A stretch of DNA of 64,000 nucleotides from Ophthalmolycus amberensis (lineage: Eukaryota > Chordata > Actinopteri > Perciformes > Zoarcidae), in NCBI GenBank assembly GCA_024529925.1, contig JAFEUB010001022.1, positions 338,501 through 402,500 on the forward strand, read 5' to 3'. How positions within the stretch are numbered: position 1 is the stretch's first letter; every line of letters begins with the position of its first letter. A program made the translations under genes and the position numbers. Shown piece after piece: positions 38,201 through 47,860 of this stretch. Below the pieces are notes generated by a model, which saw only the letters and a program-made list of their open reading frames with translations, made no database searches and was not told where the DNA came from.

Positions 38201-39786
38201 GGAGAACAGCAGTAGTGAGTCAAGAACTTTGCCACTTCCTCTCTCAGGCTGCAAGAGAACAAAGGTTATAAAATGTAACTTTACTACGAGCCACTCGTAT
38301 AAACTGAAAATAAAGGTCCACTTTAATCCCTTACAATGCGTGTCCCCTCCAGTCTCCATACTGCAACAAGGATGGGCCAATATATAGCATGTCAGGCTTG
38401 GTAAGCTGTACCAGAGAAGAAAGATGAAATTAACTTGTGAACGCAGGCAGAATCATTTCGATTACCAGGCCGTGGTTGCAGCGTTCATTCTACCCGTTTA
38501 TGAAGGAGATCATAGCTGAGCTTGTTCTCACTGGTAGCCATGTTGATTATACCCTGCGAGTGTGAGAAGAAAAGAGATTTCTGTTATGGTGACATTGTTT
38601 TTGGCACATTAGAGCCGTCTGACAAGCCGTAACAGTATTTATTCATAACTCACATCTGGGTTCTTTGTGTCGTGGTGTTTGTCCGTTGCATATTGGGCGT
38701 AGCTCTGCTGGAGAATGCCTTGATTTTGTAGGAACCTGTTACCCCGCTTAGACAGGTACACGCTGCGGCCGAGAGACTCTGCACCTCGCGGAGTTGCCAA
38801 AACACTTTGGGACATTTCGCAATCCTTTGCAGATGTAGACGGTGTTGATTTTACGGTTTCCTGAGAGGAAGCCGCCTGCGTAGTGGGAGATAACGAGACA
38901 GAGGTGGCGGCTGTGGTCGACAGATGAGCCAGGTGTGAGACGGTTGGGTCAGTCGGTGCTGTCGGAGAGCTCTGTCTGGCAGCAGCCAACGCCCCAGTGA
39001 GTATGCTAAAGAGGCGGAGCTCATGCTGACGCTCCTGCTCCGCCCTCCTCTCCTCCCGTTGTTCCCTGCGCTCCTCGGCCTCCAGCTCTTTCTCCAGCCG
39101 CGCCTCCTCCAGGGAGAGGAGGCGCTCCTCTGCCGACTGCTGCCACTTCAGGAAGTGATTCTTGCATTTGTTGAGCTCTCTCCTCGACCCAGAGAGTCCT
39201 CCGGCCCCAGTAGAGACTGCCCATCGGTTTCCTGGTCATTTCCAGATCCATAGTACATCTCGGGGGGAGCGACACCGGAGTTCAGCATGCTCTCCTCAAC
39301 ATCTTCACATTTAATATCCAGCGGATCTCCAGCTTTCGGAGGCTGACCAAACAGAAACCCACCCGAGGAAGTGGGACCAAAGGCGCCTGCTGGAGCTCCT
39401 TGCAGGTAGGCCTCAGGCCCACCCTGGCTCTGAAACACCTGTTGAGCTATGACAGCTCCGCCCATGGAGGAGTAGGTAACAGCCGGCCGGTTTGCCAGCA
39501 CCCTGTCCATCACGTCATAGAACTTCCAAGACCTCATTTTGTGGTTGTCCTTAATGCGGCGGTACTCCAGCTTCATCTTTTTGATCTTCTCCCTGCACTG
39601 GTCACCGGTACGGTAGATGCCCTTCTCGCGCAGAACGTGCGCTATGCGGTCAAACACCCGCTGGTTGCGCAATGAGCTCTCCAACTCAATCTGGACCGAC
39701 TCGTCGGACCACAGCTGGAGCAGCTCCACTATCTCCGGGTCGGTCCAGTTGCTGCCTCGCTCGTGCCTCCTGCCGCGGAAGTCCAT
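29294..39786 (-). CDS. accs: 1-aminocyclopropane-1-carboxylate synthase-like PLP enzyme, with upstream SANT/coiled-coil part
   Basis: A fold-type I, PLP-dependent aminotransferase-like protein of the vertebrate ACCS family. Exons (minus): first exon to 38654, then 38553-38494, 38405-38335, 38248-38179, 37168-37102, 36605-36508, 36287-36210, 36132-36032, 31634-31545, 31437-31392, 30734-30593, 30361-30219, ~30074-29933 and 29712-29294. Landmarks in order: YLSKRGN then NMATSENKLSYDLL; QYGDWRGH; IPTPFYG; MNPHNPL (PLP-ring Asn); HSIVDEIYML (Asp pairing with the pyridine N); WGLSK-DFAMSG, whose Lys at the end of exon 10 is the Schiff-base residue; and PGWFRIVF (substrate-carboxylate Arg). All catalytic residues are present. 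The last exon adds a Ser/Glu-rich tail. The start of exon 13 is uncertain (three AG choices; 30074 keeps frame). In mammals the family is not shown to make ethylene precursor. The first exon is discussed separately. Confidence 0.88.
31746..32190 (-). mobile_element. 3' end of a LINE (CR1/Rex1-like), truncated
   Basis: Read on the minus strand, 32185-32090 encodes HRLIHPQCLRERYRKSFLP followed by AAVRLHNKLLSVDH and a stop, a typical C-terminal end of CR1-superfamily LINE polyproteins. A 3' UTR follows, ending in an ATAAG tandem tail (31748-31772 on the plus strand). It is 5' truncated and abuts the L2 element at about 32190. It lies in the large intron of the ACCS-like gene. Confidence 0.7.
32191..35610 (+). 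mobile_element. L2-clade LINE, 5' truncated
   Basis: Starts inside the endonuclease domain (GDFNIHVD near 32255; SDHYLIT near 32450) and continues into reverse transcriptase. RT motifs are IKPLLKKP, NYRPISNLPFL, LDLSAAFDTIDH (motif A), GVPQGSVLGPILF and YADDTQLY (catalytic YADD). One frame break at about 33184 separates the endonuclease half (to 33188) from the RT half (to 34710). The 3' UTR holds three ~170-180-bp copies and ends in TTGAA repeats at 35588-35610, characteristic of fish L2. It is inserted in reverse orientation in the ACCS-like gene between exons 8 and 9. Confidence 0.9.
34860..35280 (+). repeat. three ~170-180-bp tandem copies in the L2 3' UTR
   Basis: Each copy carries CTTCxCCxGAGTxxxTGTGCTTTCTC, then CCTCACAGG, then CATGGCCCTGCTGAC, then a TATTAC/ATTAATGCAC segment. 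Copies begin near 34868, 35038 and 35216. The last lacks part of its end. Confidence 0.8.
37334..37538 (+). mobile_element. 3'-end fragment of the same L2 family
   Basis: It begins GATCCCTCCTCTATTGCTCT and runs to GGGCTATACAAAAATAAATTG followed by the TTGAA tail. It is nearly identical to the last ~200 bases of the L2 at 35400-35610, in the same orientation. It is a short 5'-truncated insertion in the intron between exons 5 and 4 of the minus-strand ACCS-like gene. Confidence 0.9.
39148..39786 (-). CDS. Myb/SANT-like DNA-binding domain exon joined to the ACCS-like gene
   Basis: An ATG at 39786 opens a 212-codon frame. Residues ~10-95 form a Myb/SANT-like (MADF/trihelix type) domain with the spaced aromatic residues NWTDPEIVELLQLW, then RNQRVFDRIAHVL, GDQCREKIKKMK and WKFYDVMDRVL. 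A Pro/Gly-rich linker follows and the frame stops at 39148. In another frame, starting within about 39165-39239 and running without stop into the ACCS part, the sequence reads ELNKCKNHFLKWQQSAEER and then a Glu/Arg-rich coiled coil ending in LRLFSILTGAL, as SANT-type transcription-factor-like proteins usually do. So one frame slip, by genuine mutation, assembly error or a very short unspotted intron, separates DNA-binding domain from coiled coil. No stop separates the coiled coil from the ACCS segment at YLSKRGN. Confidence 0.75.
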   Translation of the reverse strand: MDFRGRRHERGSNWTDPEIVELLQLWSDESVQIELESSLRNQRVFDRIAHVLREKGIYRTGDQCREKIKKMKLEYRRIKDNHKMRSWKFYDVMDRVLANRPAVTYSSMGGAVIAQQVFQSQGGPEAYLQGAPAGAFGPTSSGGFLFGQPPKAGDPLDIKCEDVEESMLNSGVAPPEMYYGSGNDQETDGQSLLGPEDSLGRGESSTNARITS

Positions 39787-40148
39787 CGTCTCAAGTTACA
39801 GGAAGTATTCTGCAACACGAGACGGCGGGATGAGATGAAGAAACATTAGCGGCCACCTCTGCCTCAGAACACCTAGACCCGTTGCTTAAACGGGTCACGT
39901 GTTATTCTTGATGTACAGTTTATTTACACAATAAATGCACGATATTTACCCACTTGTGTTCTCTGACCGTAAATCAAAAGTGTCGCTCTTCGGGAGCGGA
40001 TTGCTTCGGGGCTGTCACTCAGATGTGACAGCCGCGTAGGCACAACAGACATGTCACGGCTGGTTAGCCCGGTTTGAAATGTGCCGAGCTTTGTTTAAAC
40101 TTGCTAAGATATACACTTCATCGAGGGCGAATTTGTCATAATTTGGCA
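39787..40148. promoter_or_regulatory. probable promoter region of the SANT/ACCS gene
   Basis: The 360 bases upstream of the minus-strand ATG at 39786 are GC-richer than their surroundings and contain a CACGTG E-box (ACGGGTCACGTGTT near 39893). They end at the AT duplication of the next transposon. A promoter here is inferred from position only. Confidence 0.35.
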
Positions 40149-41001
40149 ATAGAGTGGTCTCGTGTGACGTCACAGTTTTAGCTGTCGGCCATGTTGGAGT
40201 ACACACAAAGCCACTGGCATGCACGACTGAGTCGCATAACCTATCGATCATGGTGAACTTTTGTGCTGTCTTTGGTTGTGGCAGCAGAGCTGATAGAGAC
40301 AAGAAATCATTCTTTCATTTGCCAGCGGTCATTACACATCAAGGAAATGACACGAAGGAGCTATCCAAGCGACGTCGCGAGAAATGGCTGTCACGCATCT
40401 CTCGAGATATAATGGAATGGAATTTGGCGTACACTAGAGTATGTGCGGATCACTTTATAAGTGGTAAGTGATTTTATTTACAAATTCGTTTGTGAACAGT
40501 ATTTAATTAAGGAAATATAAATTAATCCGATAAGACTACTTCGGTAAACTTGTATTTCAATGTTTATTACAAACTGTTTCAGGTAAACCCTCTACTCTCC
40601 AAGATGCCGATAATCCAGACTGGTCTCCGTCTCTAAAACTTGGACATGAGAAGGTTACCGAAGCTTCATCGGCCCGTGACAGCAGTCGGTACCAGAGACG
40701 TGTCGAGCGTGTACAACAGGCGAAACACATAGATGCAGCCTCAGCGTTGCTTGATATGAGTTTAACGTCGGATCATGCATATGACAGCCCACCAGCAGCA
40801 GAGGATGAGGACGAGGATAAGAAGAACCAAGCCAACCAGACAGACCTCGGTGGGGCCACGATTGCAGCAATGCAAGCTGAGATGCAGCGCCTACTCACGG
40901 AAAATCAGAATTTGAAAAAGGAACTTTCCGATGAACGATCCATGTTTGATTCACAATTTTTCGAAAATAATGATGAAAAAGTGAGATATTATACTGGACT
41001 G

Positions 41002-41663
41002 TGTAAGAAATATGAACATTGAACTGGTGTATTTAGTAGATATAATAAAAGTGTTTAATAATTCATAATTAAGAATTCATAATTAGTCATAATCATAATT
41101 GTATTGGGAATGCATAATTAAGATAAACATAAAGAGTTTTAGGATTAGTAGCTAAAAGACATGAAGCTTCTGCCAAGTTGCAGAAGTTTAACTTTCATAC
41201 TGAAGGATTATCATAGAAGGGATTAAACAATAACTGTCAGTCATTGAATGTGTTAGTAAACGCAGGGACAGAAAGCCAGACAGACAGAATACACTCCTGA
41301 CCGTTAGCCAATAGGAATTGGGACAGAAGGAAGGGGAGGAGTTGCGAACGGATATGTGGGCGGGAGATAGAAAGACTTTTTGTTCGTCTTGTTACTTTAC
41401 GTTCCCAGGCGACGGTTGGTTTTGGCCTGAGGAGCGAGGAGAGGTTTTTGCACCGGGTGGGTAAGATTGAAATATTGTAATATGTCATAGGAGTATGTAC
41501 TCCATTGTGTAACTGTAATCATACTTGCATCAGTGGGATTAAATCCTTTTAACTGTAAACCAGATTTGGTAGAGTTATTATCACAGCGCGTCAACTGTAA
41601 CAAGCAGCTGGACGCACGTGTGATCAGGCCTCCTCCACGCTGGGGTGAGTTTGATCCCCAACA
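41002..41663 (+). repeat. 5' LTR
   Basis: 662 bp, TG...CA ends. It starts TGTAAGAAATATGAAC and ends GATCCCCAACA. The U3 side is AT-rich. A GC-box-like GGGCGGGA lies near 41359 and a poly(A)-like ATTAAA near 41539. It differs from the 3' LTR at five single bases. Confidence 0.95.
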
Positions 41664-41666
41664 AAT

Positions 41667-41685
41667 TTGGCGACCACGAAGGGAC
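41667..41685 (+). promoter_or_regulatory. primer-binding site, probably tRNA-Arg
   Basis: Four to five bases after the LTR end comes TGGCGACCACGAAGGGAC. It begins TGG, the complement of a tRNA CCA end. From memory of tRNA sequences it fits the 3' end of an arginine tRNA (acceptor stem GACCACG) with one mismatch at the last base. The tRNA identity is the uncertain part. Confidence 0.6.
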
Positions 41686-44004
41686 GCTCTTGCCGGCTCG
41701 CTGTGTGCGCTGGAGGCAGCGTTGGTCAAGCAGGCATCCTGGGCCCATAATATCGGTAAGCAGAGCCGTTTCATGAAATCTGTGAGTTAGCTTCTAGGAT
41801 ATTAGGGGAGGTCTGTTTGACTGGCGCAGCTAACAGCTAGCTCTGCGGTGCCGGTGAGGGACGAACCACAGAGGAGGCCGAGTTCCACTGAGGTGAGTTA
41901 CGATTTACAGTCTGAAGTATATTATCATGGTGCACCAAGGGACTAGTCCAGTGAATACAGAGGATCCAGAATAAAGAAATTAAAGATAACAGCGCTGTTA
42001 TAATAATAACATCACATTGGAATTCTGGGAGTCTCCTTGGCTTCTGGGAGTCTCCTTGGCTTAGAGGAGCATAGCTGGGTTTGGCAGATAACGTGTTTAA
42101 AAGCAGTTATTTGTAGCTTGGCTAAACTGAAACATCGTGGCCTCGCGGGGCTTCGAACCGCAGTTCGTTGTAGGTTTGAGCCACGTGTTCGGGTCGAGTT
42201 CGGTAAGCTGCTTAGAGGAAGCTAATGCTAGCGGGAGTAGCTTCTGTGACCAGAACACAAGGGGTGATACATCGGTCTTGAGATCTCTCTCGTGTGCGTT
42301 TGGCTGTGCATTAAATTAAGCAATCGTGTGGATGTTTCGGATAAGTAGAATAATGAGCTTTTGGTGGAACTAGACAGACTGGGGGAATGGTTGCTGGTCT
42401 GCTAGAGTGCAATAACTCGCGTGGCGATTATGACGAACGGCGAGTCTGGGGAAGCTAAATAGCCTGTTAAACCAGAGGATTTAAGGTTTGATAAAACCGG
42501 ACAATAAGTCTGATTCTAATAAGTAGAATAATGAGCTTTTGGTCTATTCAGGCGAACCAGAGGAATGTCCGTGGGACGGCTATGAGTTCACTCGCGCTGC
42601 GGACGTGACGATCGGCGAGTCTGGGGAAGCTAAATAGCTGGTTAAACCAGAGGATTTAAGGTTAAATAAAACCGGACAATAAGTCCAATAATACGTGTGA
42701 CTAGTCTGTGTTTTAGCAGCGTGGAAAGACGTTTAAATGATGAAATAACATTGCATGATCTGTGGCCGCGCTGTGAGGAGCTAACGCTAGCTACGTGTAG
42801 CTCCGGTTTTGCGGTACTCTGTATGTAAAATAAAAGTGCTTATAAAAGAAAATAACCGGTGGATTGTGAGAGGAGACAGAGGGCGTAGGAGTGGAATTAA
42901 AGTGTGGGGTTTTGGTGAAACGTGTGTGTGTGCGTATGCTTTATTAGAGGCTCCGTTTTTGTCGTTAGCATAGCTGTTAGCATAGCTGCTGGCAAAGGCT
43001 AAATGTCAACAGGAAGTTGGGTAGCGTAGAAGAAGGACAAAACGCCAGAAAACCAACTAGCGGTGAGGAGGAGTAACTGCTAGATAATAACAAACCTAGT
43101 GTTTCGAATCTGTAATTACATTAGTACGAAAACAGTCTGACATCTGGTGGCTTAGAGGCAATCACAGTCTAGTTTTATAATATTACAAGAGGTTCGCCCA
43201 CCCAGGGGATTAATAGATAAATTACAATAATATAGTTTTTAGATATACACTTCTAATATTCATTGCCTTTGAGTTTATGATCTGTAAGCCTACATTCTGA
43301 CTTTAGTTTTAATTAAGCATTACAACTTTAGTTGTTGACTTTGGGGTTAATTCAGCATTGAAACAAGCATTAATGGTTTCAGTTGTGCTTCAATACTTGA
43401 ACGTAATCGTGATTCATTAGTAAATGAGATTTGTAATTGTGCAGAGTGGATTGTAGGTGTAGTTCAACAGTTTGACTTGCATTGGTATTTCTGATTGAAT
43501 ATCTTTGAATACAGTTATTGATTTTTTGGAGTTGAATTTAATATTTAATCGATTCATTATTCATCATTTTTTAATTTCGGTTTTAAACCTTTTGAATTTG
43601 ATTCTGATTAAGATGTTGTGTTTGATTTAAGAGTTCTATCCTCAATTTTGGGTCAAGATTTCTTCACATATCCTGTATTGACTAATTTTGGTACATTTAC
43701 GATTTTACACAGTTCCGAAGAACCAATTTTGACACGGGCAGCGCTAAAATAGTTGAGAGATCGTTGACCTCTCATACACTACAGACGTATGCTAACATTT
43801 ACTGCTGAACTTCGGGCAGGTTTGTGTTTGTTTTAGTCAAGGTGCGTGGTTGAGTGGATCCAGATCTGGGAAGTGGAGCAGTGGATCCCAGTTTTGGAGT
43901 CAACGACCGCACACAATACAGCACAGAGGGTGAGTTGACTTTGGTTCATGTGATGACAAGCGTGTACATTTAATACACACATTTGAATACTCCTAGGCTG
44001 CATA
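41686..44004 (+). other. provirus leader region without gag frame
   Basis: 2.3 kb that should hold leader and the matrix/capsid part of gag shows only short frames broken by many stops. It contains a ~178-bp duplication: unit 1 at 42341-42513 and unit 2 at 42519-42690 share AATAATGAGCTTTTGGT, GGCGAGTCTGGGGAAGCTAA and TTAAACCAGAGGATTTAAGG. From about 43190 the region becomes AT-rich. Confidence 0.7.
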
Positions 44005-44691
44005 ATGTTTACATTAAAGAGGCAGAGAAGGGGAGTAGGAGAACTGGTAAGAAAACTAAAATGTGAAGTGAGAGGAGTAGAAGAACTGGTAGGAAGACTA
44101 AAATGTGAATTAAGAGAAGTAGAACGCATCAGAAAAGATCTGCCACAACAGATAGAGGAAAGACGAACAGAAAGTAAAGAAGACGAGGATATAAAGAGAA
44201 TGCAGCGGCGGCTGCTGAAACTTCAAGTAGCAGAGGTCGACAGAGAATTAAATAGAAAACGTCAGGCCAAGAAGCAGATGACAGTAGCAGAAGCTCAGCC
44301 TCCTCCAGCAGCACCTCCCGCTCCATGTCAACCAACTCCAGCAGTAACAGCCCCCACAGTGGTGTACTACCAACTTCCACCACATAACAGAGGCAGAGGT
44401 GGTGCATCCAACAGAGGGAGAGGTAACTAGAAAGGGGGGCCTGAGGGTCTTGTAAGTAAAGGCGAGTGCTACGTATGTGGGAGTGAGGGTCATTGGGCAA
44501 GAGATTGCTCACAGAGAGCAGGAGGATCGTTCAGTGCAGCAGCACAACATGCTACATTCCCACCACAACATCAGCAGTACCTACGACCAGGTCCAACGGG
44601 ACCATCTGGACCTCCTCCTATGAGACATCAACAGATGCCCATGCCGTCACCAGGACCATGGGGAGGTTCAGTGTACCGCCAAGATACATAG
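44005..44691 (+). pseudogene. retroviral gag 3' part with CCHC zinc knuckle, stop-interrupted
   Basis: A frame from the ATG at 44005 encodes a strongly charged coiled-coil stretch, then a Pro/Ala-rich linker and a Gly/Arg-rich segment, and meets a TAG at 44428-44430. The same frame continues beyond the TAG into a nucleocapsid zinc knuckle of CX2CX4HX4C form (44467-44508) and a Pro/Gln-rich tail ending at about 44691. Readthrough of a UAG between gag and pol is known in gammaretroviruses, but here it precedes the zinc knuckle, so I read it as a mutation. The capsid part is absent. Confidence 0.75.
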
Positions 44692-44845
44692 ATGATTGCC
44701 ACGTGATCTCTTACAGCAGAGATATCGTGGTGAAGGGGAGATTGGTAAGGTGTAAAACATTTTTTGTAGATCCACATTTAGAACAATTTTCAGTATAGGT
44801 GCTACTCACAATTTTTGAGATTAATAACGTCATGATAAACCACAA

Positions 44846-45307
44846 CTTTTGAATTTAAATACAGCAAAATCCAAGTCGTCTAACTCAGTGATAGGTCCTA
44901 GCCTAGACTTGCTAACTCTAGGAATTGAGAAATATACGGGAGCTCTAACTAACATGAGCCAAGTTTTGTTTTCTCAGGTGACAAACGCAGAAGCAGCAGC
45001 TGACGAAAGGAAGCAGGCTGACGTGTCACCAGGCAGTCTGGTGTGGATAAGAGTCCACAAGCGCAAGTGGAGTGAGCCAAGGTGGACAGGTCCATGGGAG
45101 GTAGTATTAGCAACCTCACATGCAGTAAAGGTAAAAGGTAAAACTGGAGCTACTTGGCACCACCTCACTCACTGTGCAGCAGCGAAGGTAACGAGTAAGA
45201 CACTCGCAGAGACAGGATTGAACATCAAACAGGCAAAATTTGAAGCTAAAGACACCTCAACAGAGGGGTTAGACAGTACTGACAATGACGTTTCCCCCAC
45301 AGTGTAA
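44846..45307 (+). pseudogene. retroviral integrase C-terminal fragment
   Basis: About 150 codons. The middle shows the beta-barrel DNA-binding tail typical of gamma-like integrases: PGSLVWIRVHKRKW, then PRWTGPWEV, then TWHHLTHC. The catalytic DDE core and everything upstream in pol are missing. It overlaps the env start codon at 45285 by about 20 bases in another frame, the usual pol-env overlap. Confidence 0.8.
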
Positions 45308-47320
45308 TCAAGACCTTCCATTAGGAGACTCTAGGTTCAGTGGGTTATGGAAGTCTGTAATTATTTTCTTCCTGATTTCAGCAGTTTCCCTCTTAGTATG
45401 GGGAATTAAACATAGACAGGAACCAGAACACATGCATGACTACATCAAGATTCGACATTTAGCCTCAGTAACTAATCAAACCGATCCCCGACCACGTGGA
45501 GAGGCTTCTCTGACGACACTCACCTATGAAAATGTAACTCTCACTCTTACGTTCAAAGAAGGTACAACATCAACGGTCCAGTTCGACTTCTGTGAAGTAG
45601 TTTCCTGTCCCAAGTATGAACACACCTACGGTTGGATGACCAAAACCTTGTGCATCATAACTGACCAGTGTGGGCCCGCCACAAATAAGTATGGTAAGCT
45701 GTTATCATATTATCACTGTGATTGTGAAGACTGGGGATGGGCAACGTTGAACACAGGCGGCGAGGGTTTAGGAAAAGACTCTAACCCAGGCCTTAAAAAC
45801 CGACTAAAGATGTTGAATGCCCCAGCTTCTTATCACATGTGTAGAAAGGGGGTGGGTAGGTGTAATCCTTTAAGACTTACCTTAAACAGACCCAAAATTG
45901 ACTGACGGAGGACTTTACGTAGTACAGGGAAAGGCAACTACTGATAGTCCTGCCCCACAAGGGCTCATTAGGATTATTGTTAAGCCTGCCAAAAAGATCA
46001 TGGATGATCAGGTTCGACATACGACTGACGCAGAGAATGAGGTACCGGGGGTGGAAACTGGAATGGCAGATGGGAATTTATGGCTCCGGTGGGTACAATA
46101 TACGGCTTCAAGTCAGAGAAGTACAGATTGTATTGTGTGTTCAGGACCTAGACCCCTAACAACACCAGTTCCTTCAAGATTTAGACCCCTAAGCCCTGAA
46201 TTTAGTTGTATTTTAACTCTGTTTACTGATGACACTTTGCCCCTTCATCACACTTGTCAGGGGCTACACTGGGATTACCCACCTGTAGAATATAATACCC
46301 CACCTCTGTTCAAGGTTTCAGAGGGTCCATTTGATTGTATAGTCTCAGATACAGTTAAGGGGCCAAATGTAGGTAGTATTATTGAAGCAAATTGTAGCAA
46401 CAGTCACAATGCTAGCGACTATCTATATAACAGTGTGTTAAGACAGACAACACCCAGAGCTGAATTATGGTGGTGGTGTGGAGGAAGAACCATATGTCCA
46501 ATCCTGCCTAGCGATTGGACAGGTAGATGCGCGTTGGTGCAACTTATATTGCCTTCCTATATCTTGCCTGTCAATGATGCAACTTATAGGGAACTCATTT
46601 CTCCACGCCCACATGCTAACAGAAGATCCAAAAGAGGTGCCGAGAGCCCAAAGGGAGTTTTTGAGAAACAAGTGTACATAGATGTCATAAGGGTGCAAAG
46701 GGGGGTGTCTAATGAATTTCAAGCCAGAAATCAAATAGCAGCAGATTTAGAATCTGTTTTCTATCAAAGGGTAACGATTAATAAAAATGTCGATTGGATC
46801 AACTACATTTACTATAACCAACAGCGTTTTGTAAACTTCACCAGGGATGCCATATCAGAGCTGCATGCACAGCTGGCGAAGACTAGTCTAATGACCTTGC
46901 AGAACAGAATGGCATTAGATATGATATTAGCAGAGAAAGGTGGCGTTAGCCAGATGTTTGGGTCTGCTTGCTGTACTTTCATTCCAAATAACACAGCTCC
47001 TGATGGAACGGCGTTCAGGGCTCTGGAGGGACTGACAGCACTCAGCCAAGAGCCTAACGGACAACTCTGGTGTCACTAAGTCATTCACCGACTGGTTGGA
47101 AAGTATGTTTGGCAAGTGGAAACATACATTTTTGTCAATCGTAATTACTCTGTGTGTTGTCGTCGTAGGCCTCCTAGTCGTCTGTGGATGTGGGTTCCCT
47201 TGCATCCGTGGACTTCTACAGGGGTTTATTGCTTCAACGATGAGCCAAACACAAGTCCAGGGCAACCAGTTATGTGTCGAGGATGAGGAAGAATTGGAGC
47301 TTCTGATGGCCACAGTCTAG
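45285..47320 (+). pseudogene. retroviral envelope gene, frameshifted
   Basis: Env occupies three successive frames: 45285-45905, then from about 45898 to 47079, then to 47320. This implies two frame slips, near 45896 and between about 47040 and 47080. Seen: a hydrophobic leader/anchor near 45350-45400; many cysteines in the surface part; a basic cleavage-type site RSKR near 46625-46640; a coiled-coil region; and a Cys-Cys pair near 46969-46974 whose expected upstream partner in the CX6CC motif is Ser. A membrane anchor, IVITLCVVVVGLLVV, lies near 47139-47185. As it stands it cannot make a full envelope protein. No joined product is given. Confidence 0.8.
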
Positions 47321-47595
47321 ATGAGGCCACCAGCGGTGCCATAGAGGAACAAGCAGTTCCTGACCATCCTCTCGGAGATCCTGAAGGACCTGATAAGGCC
47401 CAGATGGACTTCTAAAACACATCCGGTGAGATATTCGAAATTTGGGAAATAGCCGGATTGTTTTGGATGAGTATTTTGCGATTTTTATTTTTTGTTTAAC
47501 TGGGTTATAATGGGATTTTAGGGTGTAAAGATTAAGAAATGTAATTTTGGCAAGTGTAAAAGAACAGTCAAGGCTTCTCAGTATGTGTTCTCTAG

Positions 47596-47860
47596 CCTAC
47601 AGACTTGTCTCCTGATCTTGCCAGCCCCAAGACATGGAAGGCAGTGGACTTCTAAAACACATCCGCCTACAGACTGTCTCCTGATCCTTGCCAGCCCCAA
47701 GACATGGAAGGCAGTGGACTTCTAAAACACATCCGCCTACAGACTGTCTCCTGATCTTGCCAGCCCCAAGACATGGAAGGCAGTGGACATCTAAAACACA
47801 TCCGATTGTATCATGATCCTGCCAGCCCCAAGACATGGAAGGCAGTGAACTTCAACGGAT
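47596..47860 (+). repeat. four ~70-bp tandem repeats between env and the 3' LTR
   Basis: Units start at 47596, 47666, 47736 and about 47805 and share CTTGCCAGCCCCAAGACATG and GACTTCTAAAACACATCCG. A single copy of the latter word also occurs at 47407-47425, just after env. The last unit is diverged. Confidence 0.9.

Noticed and set aside
39023..39275. Leu-Pro rich plus frame and Gly-Arg rich third minus frame over the coiled coil
   Set aside because: Alternative frames of a repetitive Glu/Arg coiled-coil coding stretch.
41533..41790. 85-codon frame in the 5' LTR and its copy at 48610
   Set aside because: Same LTR sequence twice; the shared part is non-coding R/U5-type sequence.
47596..47860. 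CRISPR-like appearance of regular repeats
   Set aside because: Eukaryotic setting, no distinct spacers; head-to-tail tandem units inside a provirus.
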